A DNA stretch of 64,000 bases from contig CANLMI010000003.1 of assembly GCA_947492375.1 (NCBI GenBank), positions 496,001-560,000 of the forward strand, in the 5' to 3' direction. Source of the stretch: an uncultured Kordiimonas sp. Lineage in GTDB: Bacteria; Pseudomonadota; Alphaproteobacteria; Sphingomonadales; Kordiimonadaceae. A model generated the notes under the pieces. The model was not told the DNA's origin and ran no database searches. It saw nothing but the letters and a program-made list of their open reading frames with translations. A program made the translations under genes and the position numbers. Numbering within the stretch: the stretch's first letter is position 1; each line of letters starts with the position of its first letter. Positions 38,011-47,857 of the stretch are shown here, piece after piece.

Positions 38011-39297
38011 TTACCCCCTCAGTTTATCCCGTAAAATATAATAGCGATACGTAGCCTCGGCGGCCAATTTACCGAGCAGCCCATAGCTGTTTTTAAGGCC
38101 GTAATGATCAGTGAAATTGCGGTAAAGTTCGTCACCGCCCGCAACTGCACCCGCGATCATATCACCGAACAGGTGCGTCAGCGCGACGCCGTGGCCTCCA
38201 AAGCCATGCGTGAACCACACACCGTCTGTGGGCCTGCCGATAACAGGCATTTTATGGCGTGCGTAGCTCATGATACCGTGCCAGGCGTGCTCGATTTTTG
38301 TCCCCTCTAGCTGTGGGTACACACGCATCAGATCGCTATAGAGCTTATTCCGCAGGTCAGGTGGGTTCATCGAGAGCGCGGATATGCGCCCACCCCATAA
38401 TATGCGGGTGTCATCAAGCGTGCGGTAATAATCAAAATCAAAGCGCGTATCATAAACGGCGGCACCAGTGTTGAGGGCGCTTTTCAGCCTGTCGCCCAAG
38501 GGTTCGGTCGCCATGACATAGGTTGCGACCGGCGTTTGGCTTTGGTCATAAAGTTTGTTGATGCCTTACATATAGGCACTGCCCGCCATGATGATCATTT
38601 TGGCTGTTATGGCGCCGTTTGGTGTATCAACAATATGCATGCCTCCCTTTGTTCGTGAAAGGCGAATAACAGGGCTGTTTTCATATATCCTAACACCGCG
38701 CGATTTGATGCCGTCTGCTAAGCCGTGGATATATTTTAGGGGGTGAAAATGAAAGGCGCCGTGTTCATGCAGGGCGCCGTAATAGCGCTTTGACTTCAAA
38801 AGACTGCGGCACTCGTCAAGTCCGTATTCACCGAGCGTTACATCAAATGCCTCTGCCATCAGTGTTTTATAGTTACGCAGGATTTCGGGGCGGTCAAACC
38901 AGTTTGCGAGCATGATGCCGCTGTTGTTGACCTCACACTCGATCTGGAAATTATCAATGTTATTTCGCACCATATTAACGGCGGTTTCAGAATGCAGGTA
39001 AAGCGTTTTAGCGTGCTCTAACCCAACCTGATTGATCAGGTCTGCTTCATCCAGATTAAAGCCCGAGAATACAAACCCGCCGTTCCGGCCCGAGCAGCCG
39101 TGCCCGATTTCCTCTGCTTCCAGAACCACCACATCATCAATGCCGCGCTCAGCCAATCCCTTCGCGGCAGATAGCCCCGCAAACCCCGCCCCGATCACGC
39201 AAACTTGGGCGTGTTCATGATTGGTAAGGGCGGATGAGGTCGTGCGCGGTAACGCAGTGGCCCTATAATAGGTTTCTATTTTTGGCTGATTGATAAT
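38011..39297 (-). pseudogene. FAD-dependent amine/amino-acid oxidoreductase (DadA/PuuB type), interrupted
   Basis: Both parts belong to one DAO-family flavoenzyme of about 430 residues: a Rossmann FAD motif VCVIGAGFAGLSAAKGLAE near the N-terminus, EEIGHGCSGRNGGF, then GSAYM, and beyond it ATYVMATEPLGD and a C-terminal HGFGGHGVALTHLFGD. A single in-frame TAA at 38566-38568 splits it, with the same frame open on both sides, so this is a nonsense change, not a frameshift. The beginning is also odd: a strong GGAGGAAG site lies 4 bases before an in-frame ATT (39295-39297), and no ATG or GTG is near; a TTG at 39369 is the first alternative. Loss of start plus a stop suggests a dead gene. Family members oxidise gamma-glutamylputrescine, glycine or D-amino acids. 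Confidence 0.7.
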
Positions 39298-39639
39298 GTT
39301 GCTTCCTCCGATAACGTTCTGGAATGTTACATTGGCATGGTATCCCTGAATATAATATTCAGTATGCAATAAGAGGCTGATATTACTGCGATATTCAGTT
39401 TATACCGCAATCTATCTGTTGACCATGTTTTCATGCAACACTATTGACAAATTTGCCCATAATAAAGCTTTTACGGGTATTTGTGGATAGTATTTCATAT
39501 CTGAATTTGTTAACAAAAGATTAATAACGTTTTCGTGATTCGTGCGTGTGGTATAGTACGAAAGTTTAAAGGTGTATGAGTGTTCGCACCTAGAAAGAAA
39601 TAAATTTCTTGAGATGTCAAAGATTGGGGGAAATATCCT
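39298..39639. other. Intergenic region between the oxidoreductase remnant and RTX paralogue 6
   Basis: There are 342 bases with no supported gene. TTGACA occurs at 39444-39449, but no good -10 at the right spacing is visible. GGGGGAAA before ATG 39640 is a strong ribosome site for the RTX gene. Confidence 0.3.
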
Positions 39640-42600
39640 ATGGCTGAAATTAATGGTACTGATGGTGATGATGTTCTTGATGGTACTTCAGGAAACGATA
39701 TTATCAATGGGTTGGCTGGTAATGACATAATAAATGCGGGCTCTGGTAACGATACGGTTAATGGTGGATTGGGGAATGACCGAGTTGATGCTGGGGCTGG
39801 CGATGATGTCGTGGTTTTCGTTCTGGGAGGGAGCGTTAGTGCTGATGGAGGAACAGGCATAGATACATTCGACCTGAGCGCGGCTGATGGACGAGTTGCC
39901 TTTAACGCCAATGGAACAGGGATAACTGTTATTGGGTTTAACACCTCTATTGGTACACAATTTAACTTTGAGCAGGTAATAGGCGGTCGTTTCAATGATA
40001 CGTTTTATGATTTTTTCGATGATTCACTGAGTTTTTTTGACGGTGGTGATGGTGTTGACCGCGTCGATTATGGAAGAATAGGAACAGGTATCAATGTTAA
40101 TTTGCAAATAGGCGTCGGTTCTGGCGGTGCTGCAGAAGGTGATATTTATCAAAACATCGAAGTGATTGACGCAACAGACTCTAATGACGTGTTTGTTGGG
40201 CGAAATGGTCAGATCAATGGTTTTTTCGGGTATGATGGAAATGATCGGGCGACTGGGGGTGACCAGAGCGATACTCTTTTTGGCGATAAGGGTAACGACA
40301 CGCTGATAGGTAACGATGGTAATGATACACTCAATGGTGGCCGAGGGTTGGATTCGCTAGTTGGTGGGAACGGTGATGATCGACTGGTCAATGCAGAGAA
40401 CTTTGGTGATCAAGTAAATGATACACTTGATGGTGGTGCAGGTAATGACACCGCTGAACTTCGAAATATAGCCGTTGATATCGATTTACAGGCTGGAACA
40501 TCCGTTGGCGTCACACTTATAAGTATCGAAAACATAGTGTTAGCAGGTTTTAGTGCTTACGGTACCATTCGTGGTGATAATAACGATAATAGATTTTTCA
40601 GCAGCGCTGGAAGTGACATTTTCTTTGGGCGTGGCGGTAATGACCTGTTAAGCGATATTGGTCGAGGTATTGGTGACGGTGATGATTATTTCGATGGTGG
40701 TACAGGAAACGATACGCTTGTTGGAGAATTGGGAGATGACACCCTTATCGGTGGTGCTGGTGATGATTTAATCGAAAGTGACACTTTTAACTCACAAGAT
40801 ACGTTAATTTTTGAAGGCACACATGGTAATGATACATTATTAAATGTTGATAGAAGCGATATTGTTGACCTCTCTGGCACGATAACTGTTTTTAACACAC
40901 GATCCGATGTTCAAAATGCAGCTCGGGAAGCCGTGGTCGATGATGTTGCCGGGGTTTTAATCAATACTGGTGGAGGTAATAGTATTTTCCTCGTTGGCGC
41001 AGTTTTATCCGATATTTCAACATTGTCTTTTGTTCTTGCTGATGGAAGTGTATCAGCTAATCTTGGGCAAGGGGTCGAAGGTGGCCAGGGTGATGCTACG
41101 AATTTCAATGATATTTTATCCATAGGTTTTGGTGATTTCATTGGCGACCCTCTTCTTCAAGGCCTGGAGGGCAATGATACTTTGTTTACTACTTCTGAAT
41201 TCGGTGGCATTGGCTCAAGGTTTTTTGCAACGCTTGAGGGAGGGAGCGGTAATGATTTGCTGCGAGATCAAACTTCAACTTCTGATGCTGGGCAAAGTGT
41301 CCTCCGAGGTGGAGAGGGTAATGATACCCTCATTGGTAATGGTGGACGTGACACTTTAGAGGGTGGCCCCGGAGCGGATTTAATTAATTTTGGGGGGTTT
41401 AATCGTGAGGTGCCAGGTGGAGATGTTGTTACCTATCGATCTTCTAACGAAGGTGTGACTGTAAATCTCTTTACTGGCGAGGCGTCTGGAGGCGATGCAG
41501 AGGGTGATGAGTTTGTTGATGTTGGAATTGGTCGTGTAGAATTGGAAGGCTCTGATTTTGCAGACGACTTGTCAGCACCAATTGTTTTAGCTGGAGCAGG
41601 TAATGATACTCTAAGGGGCAATGAAAGTTTCTTGGATGGGGGCGATGGTAACGATCTTTTTGTTAACAGTACTACTAGTGACGATCTTATGGGAGGTGCA
41701 GGTAGCGATATCTTTGTTTTTGAGAATGGTCATGGCAATGATATTATTAGAGATTTACAAGTATCTGATGTTATTGATTTCTCTGCCTTGACTGTTGGTT
41801 TGGTAAATCTGGAAGCTGTCCGCGCGGCAGCAGAAGAAAATCGTTTCGACCTTACTATTACTACTGGTGATAATAGTAGTCTGACACTGCGGGGGATCGG
41901 GCTATCTGATCTAGTAGCTTCTAATTTTATCTTTGAAGGCCAGACAGAGCCAGGTGTCCAAGGAAGTAATGTTAGCCCTAATGAAGCTGACGGGGCAACT
42001 GATGGCGCTGATAGTTTAGAGGGTGAGGATGGGAATGATGCGTTAGACGGTGAAGGCGGCAACGATACTTTGCGTGGTAATGATGGTAACGACACGCTTG
42101 AAGGTGGGGGCGGTTCTGATTTTGTTGTTGGGGGTGCAGGCGATGATTTGGCGTCTGGTGGCCTTGGTAATGATCAGATATTCGCTGGGCCGAACGATTT
42201 GGGTAATGATACGGTTGTTGGTGGTGACGGCCGTGACACACTTGGCGGCGGCGCAGGTAATGATTTTGTTGTTGGTGACGGTGCTGGCAATATCGCAGGC
42301 CTTGAAACGGGTAGTACAGGCCTCGACGGGAATGATGTTCTGTTCGGCGGGTCGGGTAATGATACGCTTCTGGGTGGTGGCTTTGCTGACACTAATGGTA
42401 ATGACCGGTATGATGCTGGGGAAGAAGTTATCACAGGAACTTCTCCGAATGCTATATTTGCTGGCACTGGTAACGATAGGATCGCGGGGGCGGCGGGTAA
42501 TGACACAATAGGCGGCGGCGCTGGTGATGACACGCTTCGGGGTGGTAGCGGTGATGATATTTTCTATGGTGGCCGCGGTGATGGTGGCGATACGGGCCGT

Positions 42601-43038
42601 AACGATGTGATATCGGCCGGTAATGGTGATGATATTGTTTTTGCTGGTGCAGGTAATGATGATGTTGACGGTGGCTTAGGTAATGATGAGCTCTTTAACG
42701 GGGCCGGTAATGACACGGTGCGTGGGAACTCCGGCAATGATACATTATTTGGCGGTGCTGGAGATGACCGTTTGAGCGGTAACAGCGGTGCAGACACGTT
42801 TGCGTTCTTTGAAGGCAACGGCGATGACACAATTGTCGCTTTCAATACATCAGAGGATGTTCTTGACTTAGCTGGAACGGCAACCGACTTTACTGACCTT
42901 GCGAGTGTGGAAGCTGCAGCCAGCAATGCCGCACAAGGCGGCGTATTAGGTTTACTGATTGATACAGGCACTGGCGACAGTATTTTCCTTGAGGGACTGT
43001 CAGTGAGCGACCTACCTAGTATCGATATAATTTTCTAG
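39640..43038 (+). CDS. Large RTX calcium-binding protein, paralogue 6
   Basis: At 1132 residues the largest of the array, preceded by GGGGGAAA. RTX repeat blocks alternate with beta-rich spacers that read like the GVxVNLxTGxASGGDAEGD segments of long RTX adhesins (near residue 600). Two internal relatives of the C-terminal module occur at about residues 389-468 and 693-767, so the protein looks assembled from three shorter RTX units end to end. The EF-hand-like loop DTNGNDRYDAGE starts at residue 917, 215 from the end. The C-terminus ends DIIF, and 38 bases of its 3' end are identical to paralogue 8. No enzyme domain and no signal peptide. A secreted surface or matrix protein is likely. Confidence 0.8.
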   Translation: MAEINGTDGDDVLDGTSGNDIINGLAGNDIINAGSGNDTVNGGLGNDRVDAGAGDDVVVFVLGGSVSADGGTGIDTFDLSAADGRVAFNANGTGITVIGFNTSIGTQFNFEQVIGGRFNDTFYDFFDDSLSFFDGGDGVDRVDYGRIGTGINVNLQIGVGSGGAAEGDIYQNIEVIDATDSNDVFVGRNGQINGFFGYDGNDRATGGDQSDTLFGDKGNDTLIGNDGNDTLNGGRGLDSLVGGNGDDRLVNAENFGDQVNDTLDGGAGNDTAELRNIAVDIDLQAGTSVGVTLISIENIVLAGFSAYGTIRGDNNDNRFFSSAGSDIFFGRGGNDLLSDIGRGIGDGDDYFDGGTGNDTLVGELGDDTLIGGAGDDLIESDTFNSQDTLIFEGTHGNDTLLNVDRSDIVDLSGTITVFNTRSDVQNAAREAVVDDVAGVLINTGGGNSIFLVGAVLSDISTLSFVLADGSVSANLGQGVEGGQGDATNFNDILSIGFGDFIGDPLLQGLEGNDTLFTTSEFGGIGSRFFATLEGGSGNDLLRDQTSTSDAGQSVLRGGEGNDTLIGNGGRDTLEGGPGADLINFGGFNREVPGGDVVTYRSSNEGVTVNLFTGEASGGDAEGDEFVDVGIGRVELEGSDFADDLSAPIVLAGAGNDTLRGNESFLDGGDGNDLFVNSTTSDDLMGGAGSDIFVFENGHGNDIIRDLQVSDVIDFSALTVGLVNLEAVRAAAEENRFDLTITTGDNSSLTLRGIGLSDLVASNFIFEGQTEPGVQGSNVSPNEADGATDGADSLEGEDGNDALDGEGGNDTLRGNDGNDTLEGGGGSDFVVGGAGDDLASGGLGNDQIFAGPNDLGNDTVVGGDGRDTLGGGAGNDFVVGDGAGNIAGLETGSTGLDGNDVLFGGSGNDTLLGGGFADTNGNDRYDAGEEVITGTSPNAIFAGTGNDRIAGAAGNDTIGGGAGDDTLRGGSGDDIFYGGRGDGGDTGRNDVISAGNGDDIVFAGAGNDDVDGGLGNDELFNGAGNDTVRGNSGNDTLFGGAGDDRLSGNSGADTFAFFEGNGDDTIVAFNTSEDVLDLAGTATDFTDLASVEAAASNAAQGGVLGLLIDTGTGDSIFLEGLSVSDLPSIDIIF

Positions 43039-43070
43039 ACATAATGATTTAAGAGTTGGGGAAGAAAACA

Positions 43071-44561
43071 ATGGCAACAATCAATGGCACGGCTGGCGAT
43101 GATAGTATTCTGGGAACTAGCAATAATGACATACTGAGCGGTTTTGAGGGTAACGATACGCTTATTGGCAGCTCTGGTGATGATATAATTGATGGCGGTG
43201 TTGGTGACGATAGTTTGCGAGGTGGTCGTGGTAATGATTTGTTTCTTTTCGAAGACAATCACGGCGTTGACATAATTGCTGATTTTGATTCCTTTCGTGA
43301 TGTGATTGATTTTTCATTAATCACTACTGGTATTCAGTCCTTTGAAGACATTCTGTCGAGAGCCAGTCAAACATCAGGTGGGGTAACAATTGAGACGAGC
43401 CCTGGTAATCTTATTTTGATACCCAGCTTTCTTATTGGTGGGCTACGAGAAAGCAACTTTGTTTTCAGTTTAGTTACTAGCGAGGGAAATGAAGGCGGTA
43501 CTTCGGGGGATGATGTCGTAGAAGGTGGTCCAGGTAATAATACCCTGTCAGGTTTGGCCGGTAATGATATATTACGCGGCGAAGAGGGAAATGACACTAT
43601 TCAGGGTGGCTCGGGTACAGATTTTATTTCTGCGGGAGAAGGTGACGATATCGCAACAGGCGGTACTGGAAATGATCAGATTTTTGCAGGCCCTAACGAT
43701 AGAGGAGATGATGTTTTTATCGGAGGCGCAGGCAATGATACGCTTGGCGGCGGTGAGGGCGATGACCTTTTGATCGGAGGGGGGACCAATATTCTTGTAG
43801 ATGTTGACGGCGAGAATATCAGTGATGACGGCTTTGATATTATTTTTGGCGGGGCTGGAAATGATACATTGATTGGAAGTGGCTATGATGATCGAAATGG
43901 TGATGGTCAGATTTCTGCGATAGAAGCCTCTTTTTCCGTTGATCGAGCTGAAGAACTCAGGACTGACGCAAATATTCTTTATGCCGGGTCTGGCGATGAT
44001 CAAATATATGGAGCGTCTGGTAATGATACACTTGGAGGCGGTACTGGTAATGATATTTTGAATGGGTTTGCTGGGAATGATCTGATTTATGGGGGGCGCG
44101 GTGATGATGGGAGGCCACTTAGGAACGATCAAATATCCGGTGGTGAAGGTGATGACACTGTCTTTGCTGGTGGTGGCAATGACGATATATCCGGTGGAGA
44201 AGGAGATGACCTTTTATTCAACGGCAGCGGCTTTGATATCATTGATGGAGGAGAGGGTAACGACACAATATTTGGCGGTGCCGGCAGCGATACTATAACG
44301 GGCGGCGAAGGGCGTGATGAGTTTGTATTTGTTGATGGAAACGGAAATGATCGAATAACAGATTTCAATATATCTGAGGATATCCTTGATCTTAGTGAGA
44401 CTGAATTTGATTTCGCCAATTTATCCGATCTCCAGAGCCGAGCAACAAATACCTTAAGAGGCAACTTTATGGGGGTCTTGATACAGACAGGTGATGGAGA
44501 CAGTATTTTTATAGAACGTTTATCAGTTGATGATTTAGCGCAGGTAAATGTGGTATTTTGA
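43071..44561 (+). CDS. RTX calcium-binding protein, paralogue 7
   Basis: A 496-residue protein from ATG 43071 (GGGGAAG upstream), 32 bases after the previous stop, so probably co-transcribed with paralogue 6. RTX repeats at 1-55 lead into an internal variant of the C-terminal module (about 57-137, beginning FLFEDNHGVD), then a long RTX block. The embedded loop is DRNGDGQISAIE from residue 274, the most canonical EF-hand loop of the ten (acidic or polar 1, 3, 5; Gly6; Ile8; Glu12). It lies 222 residues from the end. The C-terminus ends NVVF. No signal peptide. Confidence 0.78.
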   Translation: MATINGTAGDDSILGTSNNDILSGFEGNDTLIGSSGDDIIDGGVGDDSLRGGRGNDLFLFEDNHGVDIIADFDSFRDVIDFSLITTGIQSFEDILSRASQTSGGVTIETSPGNLILIPSFLIGGLRESNFVFSLVTSEGNEGGTSGDDVVEGGPGNNTLSGLAGNDILRGEEGNDTIQGGSGTDFISAGEGDDIATGGTGNDQIFAGPNDRGDDVFIGGAGNDTLGGGEGDDLLIGGGTNILVDVDGENISDDGFDIIFGGAGNDTLIGSGYDDRNGDGQISAIEASFSVDRAEELRTDANILYAGSGDDQIYGASGNDTLGGGTGNDILNGFAGNDLIYGGRGDDGRPLRNDQISGGEGDDTVFAGGGNDDISGGEGDDLLFNGSGFDIIDGGEGNDTIFGGAGSDTITGGEGRDEFVFVDGNGNDRITDFNISEDILDLSETEFDFANLSDLQSRATNTLRGNFMGVLIQTGDGDSIFIERLSVDDLAQVNVVF

Positions 44562-44672
44562 TCTGGAGTTTGTCTCAAAATATAATTACTTTTATATAAA
44601 CGGAATAATTATAACGTTTTGTAAGTGATGTGTTATATTTGTGTCCATGGTTGTTATTGAGTAGGGCAAGGT

Positions 44673-46466
44673 ATGATTACATGGCAAGTTGTTAGAGGTC
44701 CCTCGGTAAATTCGGTTGATATTAATGAGGGATTATTGGGTGTAATCGAGGGCCTTCTTATTGAGGCTGGAGAGTTTTGGGGGCGTTATTTTGCTCCGCC
44801 GAATGATATCACACTGACAATCAATCTTGGCTTTTTCGAATTGGATGATACCGTTCTGGCAACAGGTGGTGGTAATTTCTCATCAATTGGTACGACGGCA
44901 AGCGGACAGAATTTATTGCAAATTGATGCTGTTCGAGAAATTGCAACTGGTGTAGATGTTGACCCTAATGCACCTGATTTGTTCGTTAATATTAATTTCA
45001 ATAACATTTCTGATCTATACTTTGATAATGATGTGACAACAGCAGATGATATCCCGGCTTTTCTCAATGATGCCTTCACATTATTTGTTCATGAAATTGG
45101 CCACGGTTTGGGGTTTTCCAGTATTCTCGGTGATGCGGCAAATATAAGCGATGCCGGGTCGGTTGATACATTTGCCCAGTTTGTACAGGTTGACGGCGAT
45201 GATATTCTGTTCACTGGCCCTAATGCAGTTGCAGTCTTTGGTCGTAATGTGCCGTTAATCAGTGCGGATGATTTTATTCATCTGGGCGTTACGACTGACC
45301 CATTGCAGCCAATCTTAATATCAGGTGTGCGTTCTTTTATCACTCCACTGGATGTTGCAATTATTCAAGACCTCGGCGCACCGCTGCGGGTGTCATCGAA
45401 TGCTGCTGATGAATTGTTCGGTTTTGAACGCGAAAATGATGCCATTGAAGGAATGGCCGGAGATGATAGCCTGAATGGCCTCGGTGGCAATGATACTCTT
45501 CGTGGCGGTGAGGGGAATGATGTTATCAATGGTGGTAACGGTATTGATTTTATCTCCGCTGGCGACGGGGATGATATTGCTATTGGCGGTGTTGGTAATG
45601 ATCAGATATTTGCAGGTTCTGGTGATACAGGCGATGACATATTTATCGGCGGCATTGGTAATGATATTTTAGGTGGCGGCGGCGGTAATGACCTTGTCGT
45701 TGGCGGCGGGAGCGATGTTATCGACAGTATTGACGCTGGTGCTGTAACGGTTTCGGGAGCTGATACACTTTTTGGTGGGGCGGGCAACGATACGCTTTTG
45801 GGCGGCGGGTTTGCAGATACCAACAATAATGGCAGATATGACCAAGGTGAGGAAATTACCGGCTCGAATGGTGCTAATGCCATATTTGCGGGCGTTGATA
45901 ATGATCTTGTTATCGGCGCCAATAGCAATGATACGCTGGGTGGGGGAACTGGTGATGATACCTTGAATGGCGGCGCTGGCAACGACACCTTTTTTGGCGG
46001 TCGGGGCGACGGCGATGACACGGGTGTAAATGATATAATTCTTGCGGGCGACGGTAATGATATTGTGTTTTCTGGGGCCGGAAACGATAGTATAGACGGC
46101 GGTACCGGTAATGATGAACTTTTCAACGGGGCTGGTGCGGATACAGTGTTGGGCGGTGCCGGTGATGACACTCTCTTTGGCGGCGCAGGTGACGATATTC
46201 TGAATGGCGGTGACGGGGCTGACACTTTTGCGTTTTTTATTGGTAATGGGAATGATGTAATTGTGGGGTTCAATGTAGTAGAGGATACTCTCAATCTTTC
46301 GGGTACATCGAGGTTATTTGGTAATGTTGATGGTGTAGAGGCAGAGTCAATGAACGTAACGCAAAATGGATTGACTGGCTTGCTTATCACTACAGGCACT
46401 GGCGACAGTATTTTCCTTGAGGGACTGTCCGTAAGCGACCTACCGAGTGTCGATATAGTTTTCTGA
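44673..46466 (+). CDS. RTX protein with leishmanolysin-like metalloprotease domain, paralogue 8
   Basis: A 597-residue protein. The N-terminal 255 residues form the third protease domain of the array: HEIGHGLGF with His140, Glu141 and His144, and His203 in DFIHLGV as the likely third ligand at the same 59-residue spacing as in paralogues 2 and 3. The following LDVAIIQDLG strand is conserved. RTX repeats run from about 258, with EF-hand-like loop DTNNNGRYDQGE at residue 382, 215 from the end. The 3' end shares a 38-base identical block with paralogue 6 although the protease part matches paralogues 2 and 3, so the gene is a mosaic. It ends VDIVF. Likely a secreted zinc protease. Confidence 0.82.
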   Translation: MITWQVVRGPSVNSVDINEGLLGVIEGLLIEAGEFWGRYFAPPNDITLTINLGFFELDDTVLATGGGNFSSIGTTASGQNLLQIDAVREIATGVDVDPNAPDLFVNINFNNISDLYFDNDVTTADDIPAFLNDAFTLFVHEIGHGLGFSSILGDAANISDAGSVDTFAQFVQVDGDDILFTGPNAVAVFGRNVPLISADDFIHLGVTTDPLQPILISGVRSFITPLDVAIIQDLGAPLRVSSNAADELFGFERENDAIEGMAGDDSLNGLGGNDTLRGGEGNDVINGGNGIDFISAGDGDDIAIGGVGNDQIFAGSGDTGDDIFIGGIGNDILGGGGGNDLVVGGGSDVIDSIDAGAVTVSGADTLFGGAGNDTLLGGGFADTNNNGRYDQGEEITGSNGANAIFAGVDNDLVIGANSNDTLGGGTGDDTLNGGAGNDTFFGGRGDGDDTGVNDIILAGDGNDIVFSGAGNDSIDGGTGNDELFNGAGADTVLGGAGDDTLFGGAGDDILNGGDGADTFAFFIGNGNDVIVGFNVVEDTLNLSGTSRLFGNVDGVEAESMNVTQNGLTGLLITTGTGDSIFLEGLSVSDLPSVDIVF

Positions 46467-46606
46467 TTGTTTCGGGCTCTTGATCATCTAATCGTTGCTA
46501 AATTTCACTAACAAGTTTCTGGATTATGTTTTTGCGGGGTGGGGAAACTTCCCATCCTCATCGTCATGTATTTGTCGAGTAAAAAATAACAATGGGGAAC
46601 TTTCAA

Positions 46607-47752
46607 GTGACAGATATTAGTACAAATATAGTCAATGCTGGTGACGGCGATGATACAATCAACATTGGCGCGGGGGAGAATATTGTTAATGCAAGCGGCG
46701 GAGATGATCTTATCGTTGCTGTTGTTGACGAATTTACAGATAGAATTAACGGCGGCGATGGCATTGATACGCTAGGACTGGTTTCTGGTGGTGTTACGGT
46801 GAACTTGTTGCAAGGTCAATTTGATGGTGGTTTTCTAACGGGCATTGAAAATGTAACTTTTCTCAGTTCTTCGCTCGGTGGGATCATTAAAGGTAGCTTG
46901 GCAAATAATCGACTAATTGGTGTTCAGGGTGATGATATGCTTTGGGGTATTGGCGGTGATGATACACTTGATGGTGGTCTGGGCGCTGACACGCTGGCAG
47001 GCGGTGACGGGGATGACCTTTTGATCGGTGGCGGTGATACTATTATTACTGCATCTGAGGGAGGCGATGAAGCGGACACAGTGCCAATGAACCAAGAAAC
47101 GTTTGTTGATATACTGTTGGGCGGCTCTGGTAATGATACACTAATTGGCGCAAATTTTGTCGATGCCAATGACAACGGTGTTTATGATTTTGGTGAGGAA
47201 ACGCTTGATGATATTGCCGCAAATGAGCTTTTTGGCAGTACGGGTAATGATTTGGTATTTGGAGGAACTCAGAATGACACGCTCGGTGGTGGCAGCGGGG
47301 ATGACACGCTGAACGGCGGCGACGGTGATGATATTGTATTTTCCGGCGACGGTGATGACAGTATTGATGGCGGCGCTGGGAACGATGAGATCTTTAATGG
47401 CGGCGGTAACGATACGGTTATTGGTGGTGCCGGGGATGATGTTCTGTTTGGTGGCCTCGGCGCTGATGTCCTTACAGGCGGCGCAGACGCGGATATCTTT
47501 GCGTTTTATGCGGGCAATGGTGACGACGTCATCACTGATTTTAACCTGAATGATGATACCCTTGACTTGAGTGGCGCAGCAAATGATTTTAATGACCTTG
47601 CAAGTGTTCAGGCGGTGGCCAGCAATATAATATCCGACTTTGCCGATGGTAGTAGTAGAATTGATCTCTTGATCCAAACCGGCGCGGGGGACAGTATAGT
47701 GCTTGAAGGTTTGTCAACCGATGATCTTGCCAGCATTGATATTGTGTTTTAA
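46607..47752 (+). CDS. RTX calcium-binding protein, paralogue 9
   Basis: A 381-residue protein from GTG 46607, preferred because GGGGAAC lies 6 bases upstream and the next paralogue begins at the matching MTD; an ATG at 46592 in the same frame would add five residues. The N-terminal 110 residues (VDEFTDRINGGDGIDTL, then LANNRLIG) match only paralogue 10. RTX repeats follow, with the loop DANDNGVYDFGE at residue 186, 195 residues from the end; this paralogue lacks one repeat block downstream of the loop. The C-terminus ends DIVF. A GC-rich inverted repeat (46537-46557) sits just upstream. Confidence 0.76.
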   Translation: MTDISTNIVNAGDGDDTINIGAGENIVNASGGDDLIVAVVDEFTDRINGGDGIDTLGLVSGGVTVNLLQGQFDGGFLTGIENVTFLSSSLGGIIKGSLANNRLIGVQGDDMLWGIGGDDTLDGGLGADTLAGGDGDDLLIGGGDTIITASEGGDEADTVPMNQETFVDILLGGSGNDTLIGANFVDANDNGVYDFGEETLDDIAANELFGSTGNDLVFGGTQNDTLGGGSGDDTLNGGDGDDIVFSGDGDDSIDGGAGNDEIFNGGGNDTVIGGAGDDVLFGGLGADVLTGGADADIFAFYAGNGDDVITDFNLNDDTLDLSGAANDFNDLASVQAVASNIISDFADGSSRIDLLIQTGAGDSIVLEGLSTDDLASIDIVF

Positions 47753-47857
47753 CCTACAGATCTTAATGTTAATTGTTTTTCTGGACAGGTGAGGATAAAG
47801 CTTTTTCCTGTCGTCTTTAATGCAGAAGCTAAAATGTAGGAATTAGGAATTTCTAAA

